Shown: positions 22,469 to 31,031, counted from the first letter of the stretch. The stretch: DNA of 32,922 bases from Deltaproteobacteria bacterium UBA1386 (GCA_002305765.1 DBQU01000012.1:1-32922), one strand, 5' to 3'. Notes: generated by a model from the letters alone, not told the origin. Numbers and translations are program-made.

Positions 22469-23782
22469 ATGAGATTTGTTATCGAAAATTTCGGTTGTCA
22501 GATGAATGACCATGATATGGAGAAGATGGGGTCCGTCCTCATCGACCAAGGGCATCTGCCGGGCAGCATGGACGATGCCGACATCGTTATCGTCAACACG
22601 TGCTGTATCAGGGAAAAGGCGGAGCAAAAGTTCTACAGCCTCATGGGAAGACTCCAGCACCTGCGCAGGAAGAAGGGTACGATCCTGGGCGTGACAGGAT
22701 GCATTGCCCAGCAGGAGAAGGAGAGCATCTTCGAGCGGCTGCCTTTCATTGATTTCTCCCTGGGCCCTTCCAACATACACAGGATAGCCGAAGCCGTGGA
22801 AAATGCCACGGGCCAGGTCCGCACGTCCGCCTTCGGCGACGACGGCTGCTCGCCTTCCCTTCTCATCAGGCCCCATAACACCCGCAGGGGAGTCAAGGGT
22901 TACGTGACCATCATGAAAGGGTGCAACAACTTCTGCAGCTACTGCGTGGTGCCTTACGTGCGGGGTCGGGAAGAAAGCAGGAAGAGCGGCGATGTCCTTG
23001 CCGAGGTCCGCGAAATGGCCGAAAGGGGCATCGTGGACGTGACTCTCCTCGGCCAGAACGTCAACTCATATAATAATGGTAATAAGGATCTCTCCTTCCC
23101 GGAACTCCTCAGCGGGATAGATGCGATACCGGGGATATCCCGGCTGCGTTTTGTCACGTCCCATCCCAAAGACATCTCGCCTGAGCTCATCGCCTGTTTC
23201 GGGACTTTGCGGACACTCTGCGAATCGATCCACCTCCCCTTCCAGTCGGGTTCCGACAGGATCCTCGCCCTCATGAACAGGGGCTACACCTCTTCCGAGT
23301 ACCTCGGCAAGGTCGAAGCCCTCAAGGATAGGTGCCCCGGCATCGCCCTCACCGCCGACTGCATCGTGGGCTTCCCGGGCGAGGAGGACGGCGATTTCGA
23401 GGCGACCATGAGGCTCATGGAGACCGTGAGGTTCGACGGGGTCTTTTCCTTCATCTACTCGGCACGGAAATCCACCGCCGCGGCCGCCCTGACCGGCAGG
23501 GTGCCTCCCGCCGTCGCCCACGAAAGGCTCAGCCGATTCCAAAAGAGGCAGAGGGCGATAACCCTCGACTCCAACAGGGCGATGGAGGGCACCCGGGTCG
23601 AGGTCCTTGTCGAAGGCCAGAGCAAAAACTCCCCCGACGAACTCTCAGGAAGGACGCGGACCGGCAAGATAGTCAACTTCCGGGGCGACCCCGGGCTGGT
23701 TTACAAATTAGTGGAAGTGGATATAATAAAAGGGTATGCTAATTCATTACGGGGAGAACTACCGGATACCCCGGGGAGGTAA
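22469..23782 (+). CDS. miaB: tRNA-2-methylthio-N6-dimethylallyladenosine synthase
   Basis: This 437-residue radical-SAM methylthiotransferase modifies A37 of tRNAs that read UNN codons. The N-terminal UPF0004 domain supplies three cysteines for the auxiliary cluster (C10, C45 or C46, C78). The radical-SAM cluster is CNNFCSYC (C152, C156, C159). A C-terminal TRAM domain starts near residue 370. VTSHPKD and LPFQSGSD are typical of MiaB rather than MtaB or RimO, and the length fits. The ribosome-binding site is weak. Confidence 0.95.
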   Translation: MRFVIENFGCQMNDHDMEKMGSVLIDQGHLPGSMDDADIVIVNTCCIREKAEQKFYSLMGRLQHLRRKKGTILGVTGCIAQQEKESIFERLPFIDFSLGPSNIHRIAEAVENATGQVRTSAFGDDGCSPSLLIRPHNTRRGVKGYVTIMKGCNNFCSYCVVPYVRGREESRKSGDVLAEVREMAERGIVDVTLLGQNVNSYNNGNKDLSFPELLSGIDAIPGISRLRFVTSHPKDISPELIACFGTLRTLCESIHLPFQSGSDRILALMNRGYTSSEYLGKVEALKDRCPGIALTADCIVGFPGEEDGDFEATMRLMETVRFDGVFSFIYSARKSTAAAALTGRVPPAVAHERLSRFQKRQRAITLDSNRAMEGTRVEVLVEGQSKNSPDELSGRTRTGKIVNFRGDPGLVYKLVEVDIIKGYANSLRGELPDTPGR

Positions 23783-23785
23783 ACG

Positions 23786-24286
23786 ATGCTGAAGGAGATG
23801 AAGGTTGCCGGAATAACCGTGGACCCTTTTACCAATACACCCATCGTTCTCCTGAAGGATTCGGAGGAAAAGGACGTCCTCCCCATCTGGATAGGGCTTC
23901 TCGAGGCATCGAGCATCGCAACGGCCCTGGAGAACATTGAGACGCCGAGACCCATGACGCACGATCTCATCAAGAACCTGCTCGACAGCCTGGGGGTGAA
24001 GATCCTCAAGATCGAGGTGAACGATCTCAAGGACAACACCTACTATGCCCTTATCCACCTCGACGTGAACAGAAAGCGGATGGTCATCGATTCGCGTCCC
24101 AGCGACGCCATCGCCATCGCCCTTCGCACGAACGCCCCCATCTTCGTCGAGGAGAGCGTTATCCAGCGCTCAGCCAAGGTGGACCTGGCCACACAGAAAA
24201 GTGACAAGGTGGTCACGGAAACCTCCGATTGGGAAGACATACTGGAAAACCTCTCTCAGGACGATTTTGGAAAGTACAAGATGTAG
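23786..24286 (+). CDS. Bifunctional nuclease family protein (DUF151)
   Basis: This 166-residue protein has the DUF151 (bifunctional nuclease) domain over about residues 5-135: VAGITVDPFTNTPIVLLKD, LPIWIGLLEASSIATAL and VIDSRPSDAIAIALRTNAPIF. Plant and Mycobacterium members show DNase/RNase activity, but most bacterial ones are uncharacterised. The acidic C-terminal tail ends in DWEDILENLSQDDFGKYKM, common in this family. The start at 23786 has GGGGAGG at good spacing, 3 nt after the miaB stop. The miaB-DUF151 pairing suggests co-expression. Confidence 0.92.
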   Translation: MLKEMKVAGITVDPFTNTPIVLLKDSEEKDVLPIWIGLLEASSIATALENIETPRPMTHDLIKNLLDSLGVKILKIEVNDLKDNTYYALIHLDVNRKRMVIDSRPSDAIAIALRTNAPIFVEESVIQRSAKVDLATQKSDKVVTETSDWEDILENLSQDDFGKYKM

Positions 24287-24309
24287 CAATACCGAAGATA
24301 GACACAACC

Positions 24310-24329
24310 AGGGCGGAAAAGAGCCCTTT
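24310..24329 (+). terminator. Weak hairpin after the DUF151 gene
   Basis: AGGGC and GCCCT form a 5-bp stem with an 8-nt loop, followed by TTA. It lies between the DUF151 gene and the PHP gene. It is too short to be a sure terminator. Confidence 0.25.
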
Positions 24330-24343
24330 ATGATCCGGAAATT

Positions 24344-24994
24344 ATGATCGATTTGCATACACATACCCTCCTGAGCGACGGGGAACTGCTTCCCCTTGAG
24401 CTTGCCCGCCGGGCAAAGGTCAAGGGTTACCGGATACTCGGCATATCGGACCACGTGGACGTGACGAACATAGAGAACGTCGCCGTGTCCATCCTGAAAC
24501 TTCTGAAATACGCCGAGCTGCACGAGGGCATCAGGATCGTGGCGGGGGCGGAGCTCACCCACTGCCCCGCGAGACAGATCGGTGAGCTCACCGCCATGGC
24601 ACGCAGGCTCGGCTTCTCCTACGTCGTCGTGCACGGCGAGACCATCGCGGAGCCCGTGGAGGAAGGGACGAATGCCGCAGCCATAGAGGCGGGCGTCGAT
24701 ATCCTCGCCCATCCCGGCCTCATCACCCAAAGAGAGGTGGAGGCGGCCAGGGACCGCGGGGTCCTCCTGGAGATAACCACGCGGAAGGGGCATTCCCTGA
24801 CGAACGGTCACGTCGCGAAGCTCGCCGGGGCCGCGGGGGCGAAACTCGTCATCAACACCGATTCCCACGGTCCGTCGGACCTCGTCACAGATGGAGAGGC
24901 TCTGAGGGTGGCACTTGGAGCGGGGCTCGGCGAGGAAGATTTTGCCGCCATGCAGCACAACGCGGAAGCGCTCATCCGGAAGATAACAAGGTAA
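24344..24994 (+). CDS. PHP-domain phosphatase (histidinol-phosphatase-like)
   Basis: This 216-residue polymerase-and-histidinol-phosphatase (PHP) fold protein has a full set of metal ligands in order: DLHTHT near residue 3, SDHVD, GAELTH, VHGE, LAHPG and NTDSHG. It belongs to the short PHP group often named histidinol phosphate phosphatase domain protein in anaerobic proteobacteria. The adjoining hisC, which makes histidinol phosphate as its product in the reverse-named step (imidazole-acetol phosphate to histidinol phosphate), makes histidinol-phosphate hydrolysis an attractive role. A general nucleotide or phosphoester hydrolase is equally possible. No recognisable ribosome-binding site decides the start. 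MIDLHTHT is the family N-terminus. Confidence 0.88.
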   Translation: MIDLHTHTLLSDGELLPLELARRAKVKGYRILGISDHVDVTNIENVAVSILKLLKYAELHEGIRIVAGAELTHCPARQIGELTAMARRLGFSYVVVHGETIAEPVEEGTNAAAIEAGVDILAHPGLITQREVEAARDRGVLLEITTRKGHSLTNGHVAKLAGAAGAKLVINTDSHGPSDLVTDGEALRVALGAGLGEEDFAAMQHNAEALIRKITR

Positions 24995-24999
24995 GGACA

Positions 25000-26064
25000 A
25001 TGAAGGTCTCCATCTCAGACAGCGTCAGGAAGATACCATACTACCCGAAGGCCCTCATGTACGGGCACGAAGACGGATGGATCCGCCTGTCCTCCAACGA
25101 GAACCCCTACCCCCCGTCGGAGACGGTCTTCGAGTCCATACTCGACGCCCTTTTCGCGATCAACCGTTATCCGGGGGGAGAAAAGGAACTCAAGGACGAC
25201 CTCGCCGGTCTCTATCGTCTCAAGGGAGACAACTTTCTCATAGGCAACGGCTCCAACGAACTCATCGAGATGACATTCAGGGCCATGAAAGACGACCGGA
25301 GAAATGGTGTAGTAGTCACCGAATCCTCGTTCGCCTTCTACGACATAGCAGCCAGGATCTACGGATACGAGACGACAAAGGTGCCTCTCACCGGTCTCAC
25401 CACGGACCTTGCGAAGATAGCGGCCGCGATAGACGATCGCACAAGGATCGTTTTCCTCAACAACCCGCTGAACCCCACGGGCACCATATACCACCAGGAG
25501 GAGTTCGAAGGCTTCATCGCCTCCCTCCCGCCGGAGGTCCTCGTCGTCGTCGATGAGGCCTACGCCGAGTTCGCCGAGAGTGAGACTTTCCCCGCAACGC
25601 TTGATGTCATCGACAAGTATCCCGTCCTCGTTCTCAGGACCTTCTCCAAGGCCTACGGCCTCGCGGGCCTCAGGGTCGGATACGGGATAGGCGACGCGGA
25701 ACTCGTCTCATTCCTCGAACGGACGAAACAGCCCTTCAGCATCAACCTCATCGCCATTCTCGCGGCACGCGCCGCCCTGAAGGACGAGGCCCGCCTCGCC
25801 GCCGTCCTGGCCAACAACAGAGCGGCGAAAAGCTTCTATTACGATTCCCTGAAGACGCTCAAGCTCGAATACACGCCCACGGAAGCGAACTTCATCCTCG
25901 TCAGGCTGGGCATGAGGGCCGAAGAGATCACAAAGAAGCTCTTCGAGAGAAAGGTCCTCGTGCGCTTCATGGGCGCCTACGGCCTGCCCGACTCCATCCG
26001 CATCTCCTTCGGCACCCCCTACGAAAACACCCGCTGCATCGAAGAACTGAAAAGACTCCTTTAA
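25000..26064 (+). CDS. hisC: Histidinol-phosphate aminotransferase
   Basis: This 354-residue fold-type I PLP enzyme transfers the amino group from glutamate to imidazole-acetol phosphate in histidine synthesis. Marks are SSNENPYPPS, YPGG, GNGSNELI, the aspartate in VVVDEAYAEF (D185) and the PLP lysine in RTFSKAYGLAGLRVGYG (K217). The C-terminal VRFMGAYGLPDSIRISFGT is typical. It starts 5 nt after the PHP gene, so the two form a pair. HisC-type enzymes may also act on aromatic keto acids, and no other his gene is in the window. Confidence 0.93.
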   Translation: MKVSISDSVRKIPYYPKALMYGHEDGWIRLSSNENPYPPSETVFESILDALFAINRYPGGEKELKDDLAGLYRLKGDNFLIGNGSNELIEMTFRAMKDDRRNGVVVTESSFAFYDIAARIYGYETTKVPLTGLTTDLAKIAAAIDDRTRIVFLNNPLNPTGTIYHQEEFEGFIASLPPEVLVVVDEAYAEFAESETFPATLDVIDKYPVLVLRTFSKAYGLAGLRVGYGIGDAELVSFLERTKQPFSINLIAILAARAALKDEARLAAVLANNRAAKSFYYDSLKTLKLEYTPTEANFILVRLGMRAEEITKKLFERKVLVRFMGAYGLPDSIRISFGTPYENTRCIEELKRLL

Positions 26065-26081
26065 GCCGCCTCAACAACAAC

Positions 26082-26212
26082 CTTGCCTCTCGCCCGTTCG
26101 TCGCTAAAGCTCCTCTCTCAAGCCCGCAGAGGACGCAGAGAAAAGATTCGGCCGGATTTCGAAGCCTTCCAAAATCCGGCCGGCTTTGCATCCCGTCTGC
26201 GACGGGAGGGAA
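26082..26212 (-). repeat. Dispersed palindromic element, copy 3 (reversed, diverged)
   Basis: Read on the minus strand this follows the order of the other copies: CCCGTCGCAGACGGG hairpin, the main stem, TCTTTTCTCTGCG, CTTGAGAGAGGAGC, GCGACGAACGGGCGAGAG. The main stem is CGGCCGGATTT (26149-26159) with AAATCCGGCCG (26172-26182), 11 bp perfect. Bases differ from copies 1 and 2 on both arms, so pairing is kept. It starts 18 nt after the hisC stop. Confidence 0.75.
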
Positions 26213-26284
26213 AAGAAGAGGATCCTTTACAGGTGGAGGGATGGGAACTGGAGGGTGAGGTAGTATAGGGCTTGGAGGATGGAG

Positions 26285-26324
26285 TATAGGACCTATAGGA
26301 CATATAGGACCCATAGGACCTATG
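26285..26324 (+). repeat. 9-bp tandem repeat, TATAGGACC
   Basis: There are four units (TATAGGACC, TATAGGACA, TATAGGACC, CATAGGACC) and a partial fifth. It sits between two inverted copies of the palindromic element. There are no spacers of CRISPR type. Confidence 0.85.
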
Positions 26325-26378
26325 ACTACAGGGGGGATGAGGGGGGACAGGTTGTTTAAGGACAAGGATATTATTTTC

Positions 26379-26525
26379 TCTCCCGCCGGGACGGCGGGAC
26401 GAGAAGGCCGCCGGATCTTGGTAGGCTCCGAGATCCGGCGGCAGTCTTTTCTCTCTTTTCTCCTCTCTTTGCGAACTCTGCGAACTCGAGAGAGGAGCGA
26501 ACGCGACGAACGGGCGAGAGATAAG
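26379..26525 (+). repeat. Dispersed palindromic element, copy 2
   Basis: This is close to copy 1 (7618-7763) over its whole length. The main stem is GCCGCCGGATCT (26407-26418) with AGATCCGGCGGC (26431-26442), 12 bp perfect, followed by CAG and the CTTTTCTCTC tract. It faces copy 3 in inverted orientation about 165 bp away and ends about 60 bp before the cmk promoter. Read on the plus strand the stem with T-rich tail could stop read-through from hisC. Confidence 0.85.
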
Positions 26526-26585
26526 GTTTTTGAGCTTGCCCCCGCTGCCCACCCCGCTCCCCGTGCGACGTTGCGGGCTTCGGCT

Positions 26586-26614
26586 TTGAATTTCGTTGAA
26601 AAGTGGTATATACT
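26586..26614 (+). promoter_or_regulatory. Promoter of cmk-ispH-rpsA
   Basis: TTGAAT (26586-26591), a 17-nt spacer and TATACT (26609-26614) predict a start near 26621. That is about 33 nt before the GTG chosen for cmk, and after the alternative upstream start at 26603. The promoter therefore supports the downstream start. Confidence 0.65.
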
Positions 26615-26653
26615 GACTACTTGGGATCAGTTTTTCAGGCTGCGGGAAACAAC

Positions 26654-27322
26654 GTGACTCCGAAAAAGAACAAGATCATCACCATAGACGGTCCGAGCGG
26701 TGCCGGTAAGTCCACCATTGCCAGGCTCCTCGCTTCGACGGCCGGGTACACGTACATCGACTCCGGCGCCATATACCGCGGCGTCGCCTACGCCTACAAG
26801 ATGAGGAAGAGCGAGGAGACCATCGAGGAACTCCTCAGGGACCTGCCCCTTTCCTTCGAATTCGGCAGCGACACGCGGGTGACCCTGGCCGGGGAGGATA
26901 TCTCGTGCGAGATCAGGCGGCCCGATATCTCACTTCTGGCCTCCTCGCTGTCGCAAAGGCAGGTCGTGAGGGACTTCGCAAACGCGGTGCAGCGCAAACT
27001 TGCCGGAAAAGGAAGGGTCGTCCTTGAAGGGCGCGATACGGGCAGCGTCGTCTTTCCCGACGCCGATATCAAGTTCTATCTCGACGCCCGTCCCGACGAA
27101 AGGGCGAACCGCAGGTACAGCGAATTGACGACAAAGGGCACCGGTCCGGCGTTGTCCGCAGTGAGGGAGGATATGGAGAAGCGGGACAGGAACGACTCCG
27201 AACGGGCCATAGCCCCTCTCGTGGTTCCCCCGGGTGCTATAGTCCTCGATACAACGGGAACGGACGTGCAGGGCGTCTTGAGGATGGTCCTTGCACACAT
27301 CGAGAAGGAGGATCGTCCATAG
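26654..27322 (+). CDS. cmk: Cytidylate kinase
   Basis: This 222-residue P-loop kinase phosphorylates CMP and dCMP. The P-loop is GPSGAGKST (13-21), with YIDSGAIYRGVAY for CMP binding and VLEGRDTGSVVFPDADIKFYLDA typical of Cmk. The start GTG 26654 was chosen over GTG 26603 because it gives the standard N-terminus and the promoter's -10 box lies at 26609. The ribosome-binding site is weak (GGGA). It is followed 1 nt later by ispH, an order common in Desulfobacterota and Firmicutes-like anaerobes. Confidence 0.95.
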   Translation: MTPKKNKIITIDGPSGAGKSTIARLLASTAGYTYIDSGAIYRGVAYAYKMRKSEETIEELLRDLPLSFEFGSDTRVTLAGEDISCEIRRPDISLLASSLSQRQVVRDFANAVQRKLAGKGRVVLEGRDTGSVVFPDADIKFYLDARPDERANRRYSELTTKGTGPALSAVREDMEKRDRNDSERAIAPLVVPPGAIVLDTTGTDVQGVLRMVLAHIEKEDRP

Positions 27323-27323
27323 A

Positions 27324-28145
27324 ATGAACGTGGTCAAGACGAAGAATATCGGCTTCTGCTTCGGGGTCAAGCGCGCCATCAAGATGGTCCTCAGGGCCGC
27401 CGAGGAGACGGGCGGGAAGGTCTTCACCCTGGGGCCAATCATCCACAATCCGCAGATGGTGGACCTCCTGAAGGAGAAGGGCGTCACACCTGTCGATGAT
27501 GTCCGGGAGGTCACGGACGGCACCATCGTCTTCAGGACCCACGGGATACGGAAGGATGAAGAGGAATATGCGCTGTCGACGGGCCTCAAGATCATCGACA
27601 CGACCTGTCCCTTCGTGAAGCGCGTCCGAAAACACGCAAAGTACCTCGAGAGGAACGGCTACCAGGTCGTGATCGTGGGCGACAGGAACCATCCGGAGGT
27701 CAAAAGTGTCTTGAGTTATTTGGATAACGATGGTATTGTACTACAGGAACCAACAACATTGACCGCCAAGAAGGTGGGAGTTGTAAGCCAGACCACCCTC
27801 GATAAAGGCACCTTTGTCGGCATCGTCAAGGAGCTTATCGCAGGCGTGGAGGAGCTGAGGATCTACAATACAATTTGCGAAAGCACCCAGATACGACAGA
27901 ATGAGGCCATAGAGTTATCGGGCGAAGTCGATATGATGTTGGTGGTGGGGGGAAAGAACAGCTCCAACTGCACAAAGCTCTACAAGGTCGTTCACAAAGT
28001 ACAACAAAACACCCATCATATCGAAACCGTTGATGATCTCAGGCCGGAATGGTTTAAGAACGTATCCCGCGTGGGTTTGACGGGAGGCGCATCGACTCCC
28101 GACCTTATCATAGATATCGTTGAGGGGCGCGTAAAAAACTTTTAG
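27324..28145 (+). CDS. ispH: 4-hydroxy-3-methylbut-2-enyl diphosphate reductase
   Basis: This 273-residue iron-sulfur enzyme performs the last step of the MEP isoprenoid pathway, giving IPP and DMAPP. The three cluster cysteines are C12 (GFCFGVKRA), C95 (DTTCPFVKR) and C185 (NTICESTQIRQ). EST/GGKNSSNC mark the active site. The start at 27324 has GAAGGAGG about 12 nt upstream. The frame is open further up but overlaps cmk. The C-terminal S1 fusion seen in some relatives is absent. S1 is the next gene instead. Confidence 0.97.
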   Translation: MNVVKTKNIGFCFGVKRAIKMVLRAAEETGGKVFTLGPIIHNPQMVDLLKEKGVTPVDDVREVTDGTIVFRTHGIRKDEEEYALSTGLKIIDTTCPFVKRVRKHAKYLERNGYQVVIVGDRNHPEVKSVLSYLDNDGIVLQEPTTLTAKKVGVVSQTTLDKGTFVGIVKELIAGVEELRIYNTICESTQIRQNEAIELSGEVDMMLVVGGKNSSNCTKLYKVVHKVQQNTHHIETVDDLRPEWFKNVSRVGLTGGASTPDLIIDIVEGRVKNF

Positions 28146-28158
28146 GGGGCACAGGAAC

Positions 28159-29874
28159 ATGGTGGAGACAGATACCGGGGCACCGAAAGACAACTCACAG
28201 GAGGACATGCAGGCCCTGTACGAAACGTCGATGAAGAGCCTGCAGGAAGGCAATGTCCTGAAAGGCAGGGTGATCAACATCGCCGGTGATTCGGTCATTG
28301 TCGACGTGGGTTTGAAGTCCGAGGGCATAGTCTCCCTGCAGGAATTCCCCCCGAAAGAAGGCGAGGCGCAGCCTGTCAGCGTCGATGACGAAGTGGAAGT
28401 GATGATCGTCGGAAGGGAGAAGGAGTCGGGCCTCCTGAGGCTCTCGAAGAGGAGGGTCGACGAGATCAAGACCTGGGAAAAGATCGACAAGTCACTCGAA
28501 GACGGCACGCCCCTGGAAGGTCATATCCTGAACGAGGTCAAGGGCGGGTTCATCGTCGATATGGGGATCAACGCCTTCCTCCCTCTCTCGCAGGTGGATA
28601 TCAAACCCGTCAAGAACCCTTCATCATTCGTGGGAAGGAACCTGAAGTTCAAGGTCATCAAGTCCAACCGGAGAAAGGGCAGCATCATCCTCTCGAGACG
28701 GGTACTCCTCGAAGACGAAAGAGACAAGAAGAGACAGGAATTCTGGAAGACCGTCAAGGACGGACAGATCATGTATGGTTTCGTCCGGAACATCACCGAC
28801 TACGGGGCCTTTGTCGACCTCGGCGGTGTCGATGGTTTTCTGCACATAAACGACATAACATGGGGCAAGATCACCCACCCCAAGGAATACCTCAGGATCG
28901 GGGACGAGGTGAAGGTCAAGATCATAGCCATCGACACCGAGAAGGGACGTGTCTCCATAGGCATGAAACAGCTCAAGACCGACCCGTGGCTGAAGATAGA
29001 CGAGAAGTACCCCGTCGGAAGCAAGGTGAAGGGCAAGGTCGTGGGGATCGTGGAGTACGGGGCATTCGTGGAACTCGAGCAGGGGCTCGAGGGACTGCTC
29101 CACGTCAGCGAGATGAGCTGGGACAAGAAGTTCAAGAACCCTGCAAAGCTCGTCAACAAGGGTGACAACCTGGAACTCGTCGTCCTCAAGATCGACCTCG
29201 AGAAGAAACGCATCTCCCTGGGCCTTAAACAGCTCGCTCCCGACCCCTGGGATGAGCTTGAGACGAACTATCCGCCTGGCTCCATCGTGAAGGGCAAGGT
29301 CAAGAACTTCACCGAGTTCGGTATGTTCGTCGGCATAGGCAACGGCATCGACGGACTTGTCCACATGTCGGAACTTTCCTGGTCCAGGAGAAAAAAGGCA
29401 TTCCAGGAACAGCTCAAGAAGGGCACCACCATAGACGCGTTCGTTCTCAACATAGACAAGGCACAGAAGAAGTTCTCCTTAAGTCTCAAACGCCTGAAAG
29501 AAGACCCCTGGAAGGGCGTGGGAAACCGTTATTCAACGGGTGACGTGGTGGAGGGCCACATAACGAGCATCACTGATTTCGGTGTATTCGTCGAGATAGA
29601 GGAGGGGATCGAGGGCCTCATCCACGTCTCCGAAATGGACGAGCTCCAGGGGAAACAGCCCTCGGAGGTCTTCACCCTCGATGACACGATACAGGCGGCC
29701 ATCCTCAATATCGACGAAAAGGACAAGAGGATAGCACTCAGCACCAGGGTACTTCGCAGGAAAGAGAACCGGGTGAACACGGAGACGCGCGAAGAGAGCA
29801 CGGGCGCTTTCTCAACCCTGGGCGACATTCTTGAGCCGGCCATGAAGAAGAACAGTGGCGACAGCACGGATTGA
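28159..29874 (+). CDS. rpsA: 30S ribosomal protein S1
   Basis: This 571-residue protein has six S1 (OB-fold) domains at about 31-100, 117-183, 204-272, 289-358, 375-445 and 462-531. Domains 3-6 show the RNA-binding pattern GxVxxIxxYGAFVxL...GLxHVSE. Length and domain number equal those of E. coli S1 (557). It binds mRNA leaders and helps load structured messages on the 30S subunit. A short AGGA precedes the ATG. It is co-directional with cmk and ispH, 13 nt after ispH. Confidence 0.97.
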   Translation: MVETDTGAPKDNSQEDMQALYETSMKSLQEGNVLKGRVINIAGDSVIVDVGLKSEGIVSLQEFPPKEGEAQPVSVDDEVEVMIVGREKESGLLRLSKRRVDEIKTWEKIDKSLEDGTPLEGHILNEVKGGFIVDMGINAFLPLSQVDIKPVKNPSSFVGRNLKFKVIKSNRRKGSIILSRRVLLEDERDKKRQEFWKTVKDGQIMYGFVRNITDYGAFVDLGGVDGFLHINDITWGKITHPKEYLRIGDEVKVKIIAIDTEKGRVSIGMKQLKTDPWLKIDEKYPVGSKVKGKVVGIVEYGAFVELEQGLEGLLHVSEMSWDKKFKNPAKLVNKGDNLELVVLKIDLEKKRISLGLKQLAPDPWDELETNYPPGSIVKGKVKNFTEFGMFVGIGNGIDGLVHMSELSWSRRKKAFQEQLKKGTTIDAFVLNIDKAQKKFSLSLKRLKEDPWKGVGNRYSTGDVVEGHITSITDFGVFVEIEEGIEGLIHVSEMDELQGKQPSEVFTLDDTIQAAILNIDEKDKRIALSTRVLRRKENRVNTETREESTGAFSTLGDILEPAMKKNSGDSTD

Positions 29875-29892
29875 CCCTAAGGAAGGAAGAAA

Positions 29893-30078
29893 ATGACCAT
29901 CAGCCAGGATCTACTCGACATACTCTGTTGTCCCAAATGCAAAGGCGACCTTGTCCTGACGGCGTCCGGGAACGGTCTCACGTGCGCGGCCTGCCGTCTT
30001 CTTTATCCCATCCGGGACGGCATACCTGTCATGCTCATCGAGGAAGCCCTGCCGATCAAACCCGACGATCCGAAATAG
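29893..30078 (+). CDS. Trm112-family small zinc protein
   Basis: This 61-residue protein has two cysteine pairs (C13/C16 in CCPKCKG, C31/C34 in CAACRLLYP) and ends IRDGIPVMLIEEALPI, the standard Trm112/UPF0434 (YcaR) pattern. Eukaryotic and archaeal Trm112 activates methyltransferases. In Gram-negative bacteria the gene usually lies near lpxK or kdsB with unknown role. Here it lies next to an LpxL-like acyltransferase, in line with that habit. AAGGAAGGAAG gives a good ribosome-binding site. Confidence 0.92.
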   Translation: MTISQDLLDILCCPKCKGDLVLTASGNGLTCAACRLLYPIRDGIPVMLIEEALPIKPDDPK

Positions 30079-30084
30079 GCCGGT

Positions 30085-30972
30085 GTGATCGCGGATATCG
30101 TAATCATCGCTCTTATCAAGGCACTGCAGTGCGCCCTCATGGCCCTTCCCGAGAGCGCCCGCCAGGGCACCGGCAGGCTGCTCGGCAGGATGGGATTCCA
30201 CCTCCTGCGAAGACGCAGGAACATTGCCATCTCCAACATACGCAGGGCCTTCCCCGATCTGTCGCCCAACAAGGCCGGAGACATCGCCCTCTCCTGTTTC
30301 CAGAAGCTCGGCACCAACGTGATAGAGCTTCTTCTCGTCCCCTTTCTCCCTCCCCGCGAGGTCCCGGAGAGGTTCTCTCTGGAACCGAAGGACATCGTGG
30401 AAAGAACCCTTGGGGCAGGCCGCGGCGTCATCGCGCTCACCTTTCACTTCGGCAACTGGGAGATCATGGGCATAACCTCCAAGCTCCTCAACCAGCCCGT
30501 CGTGGCCCTCGCCAGGCCCCTGAAGAAACACACCCGGCTCAACGCCTTTCTCAATCGCCTCAGGGAATCGACGGGCCTCACCATCATCGTCAACGCCAAC
30601 ACGGCGAAGGAGGTCATGCGCCTGATCCGGAAGAATTCCATCATCGCCATCCTCGGCGACCAGCGCGAGAAACGCTCCCGTGGCGTATTCGTCGATCTCT
30701 TCGGTCACAAGGTTCCCACATCGAAGGGCACCGCCATGATCGCCATGAAGACCGGCTGCCAGGTCGTCCCCTGCTACCCCGTACGCAAGGGCTTCCTGCG
30801 CTACACCATCATGTGCGGCGAACCCCTCGTCATGGAACGTGACGGCGACATCGAAGACCTCATCGCGAAGAACACCCGCAAGATCAACGCCTTCCTCGAA
30901 GACATCATCCGCAAGTACCCCGACGAATGGTTCTGGGTCCACCAGCGGTGGGGGAGGAAGAGGCGGGCTTGA
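30085..30972 (+). CDS. LpxL/HtrB-like lipid A biosynthesis acyltransferase
   Basis: This 295-residue protein has an N-terminal hydrophobic segment (about 3-21) and the lysophospholipid-acyltransferase domain. The catalytic HFGNWE motif has H121 and E126, and GDQREKRSRGVFVDLFG and FWVHQRWGRK are typical of LpxL/LpxM-type enzymes. These add secondary acyl chains to lipid A at the inner membrane. The position (which acyl chain, which carrier) cannot be told. The start is GTG 30085, 6 nt after the Trm112-like gene. Its stop codon overlaps the first unit of a CTTGAANNG array. Confidence 0.92.
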   Translation: MIADIVIIALIKALQCALMALPESARQGTGRLLGRMGFHLLRRRRNIAISNIRRAFPDLSPNKAGDIALSCFQKLGTNVIELLLVPFLPPREVPERFSLEPKDIVERTLGAGRGVIALTFHFGNWEIMGITSKLLNQPVVALARPLKKHTRLNAFLNRLRESTGLTIIVNANTAKEVMRLIRKNSIIAILGDQREKRSRGVFVDLFGHKVPTSKGTAMIAMKTGCQVVPCYPVRKGFLRYTIMCGEPLVMERDGDIEDLIAKNTRKINAFLEDIIRKYPDEWFWVHQRWGRKRRA

Positions 30973-31003
30973 ATCGCTTGAGCCGCTTGAATGGCTTGAA
31001 CGG
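30968..31003 (+). repeat. 9-bp tandem array CTTGAANGG, copy A
   Basis: Four 9-bp units: CTTGAATCG, CTTGAGCCG, CTTGAATGG, CTTGAACGG. The first unit contains the TGA stop of the acyltransferase gene. A similar array lies at 32789-32823 in the same orientation, so the two flank the Kdo-kinase and hydrolase genes. Confidence 0.8.
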
Positions 31004-31031
31004 GGTACCGCCGACGGACGTTGCCGCGTGT

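Larger units (their letters stand above)
26065..26653. other. 589-bp intergenic region built from repeats
   Basis: No gene is supported. From left to right it holds the reversed copy of the palindromic element (26082-26212), a purine-rich stretch, a 9-bp tandem array (26285-26324), G-rich runs, the forward copy (26379-26525), and the cmk promoter (26586-26614). Open frames here only translate the repeats. Confidence 0.8.

Noticed and set aside
26285..26324. Possible CRISPR array
   Set aside because: 9-bp units are directly adjacent with no spacers. It is a minisatellite.
26118..26552. 144-aa open frame in the hisC-cmk gap
   Set aside because: It translates the palindromic element. The same peptide words (ISRPFVAFAPLSSSQ) appear from copy 1 near 7690-7760, which is due to the DNA repeat and not to a protein family.
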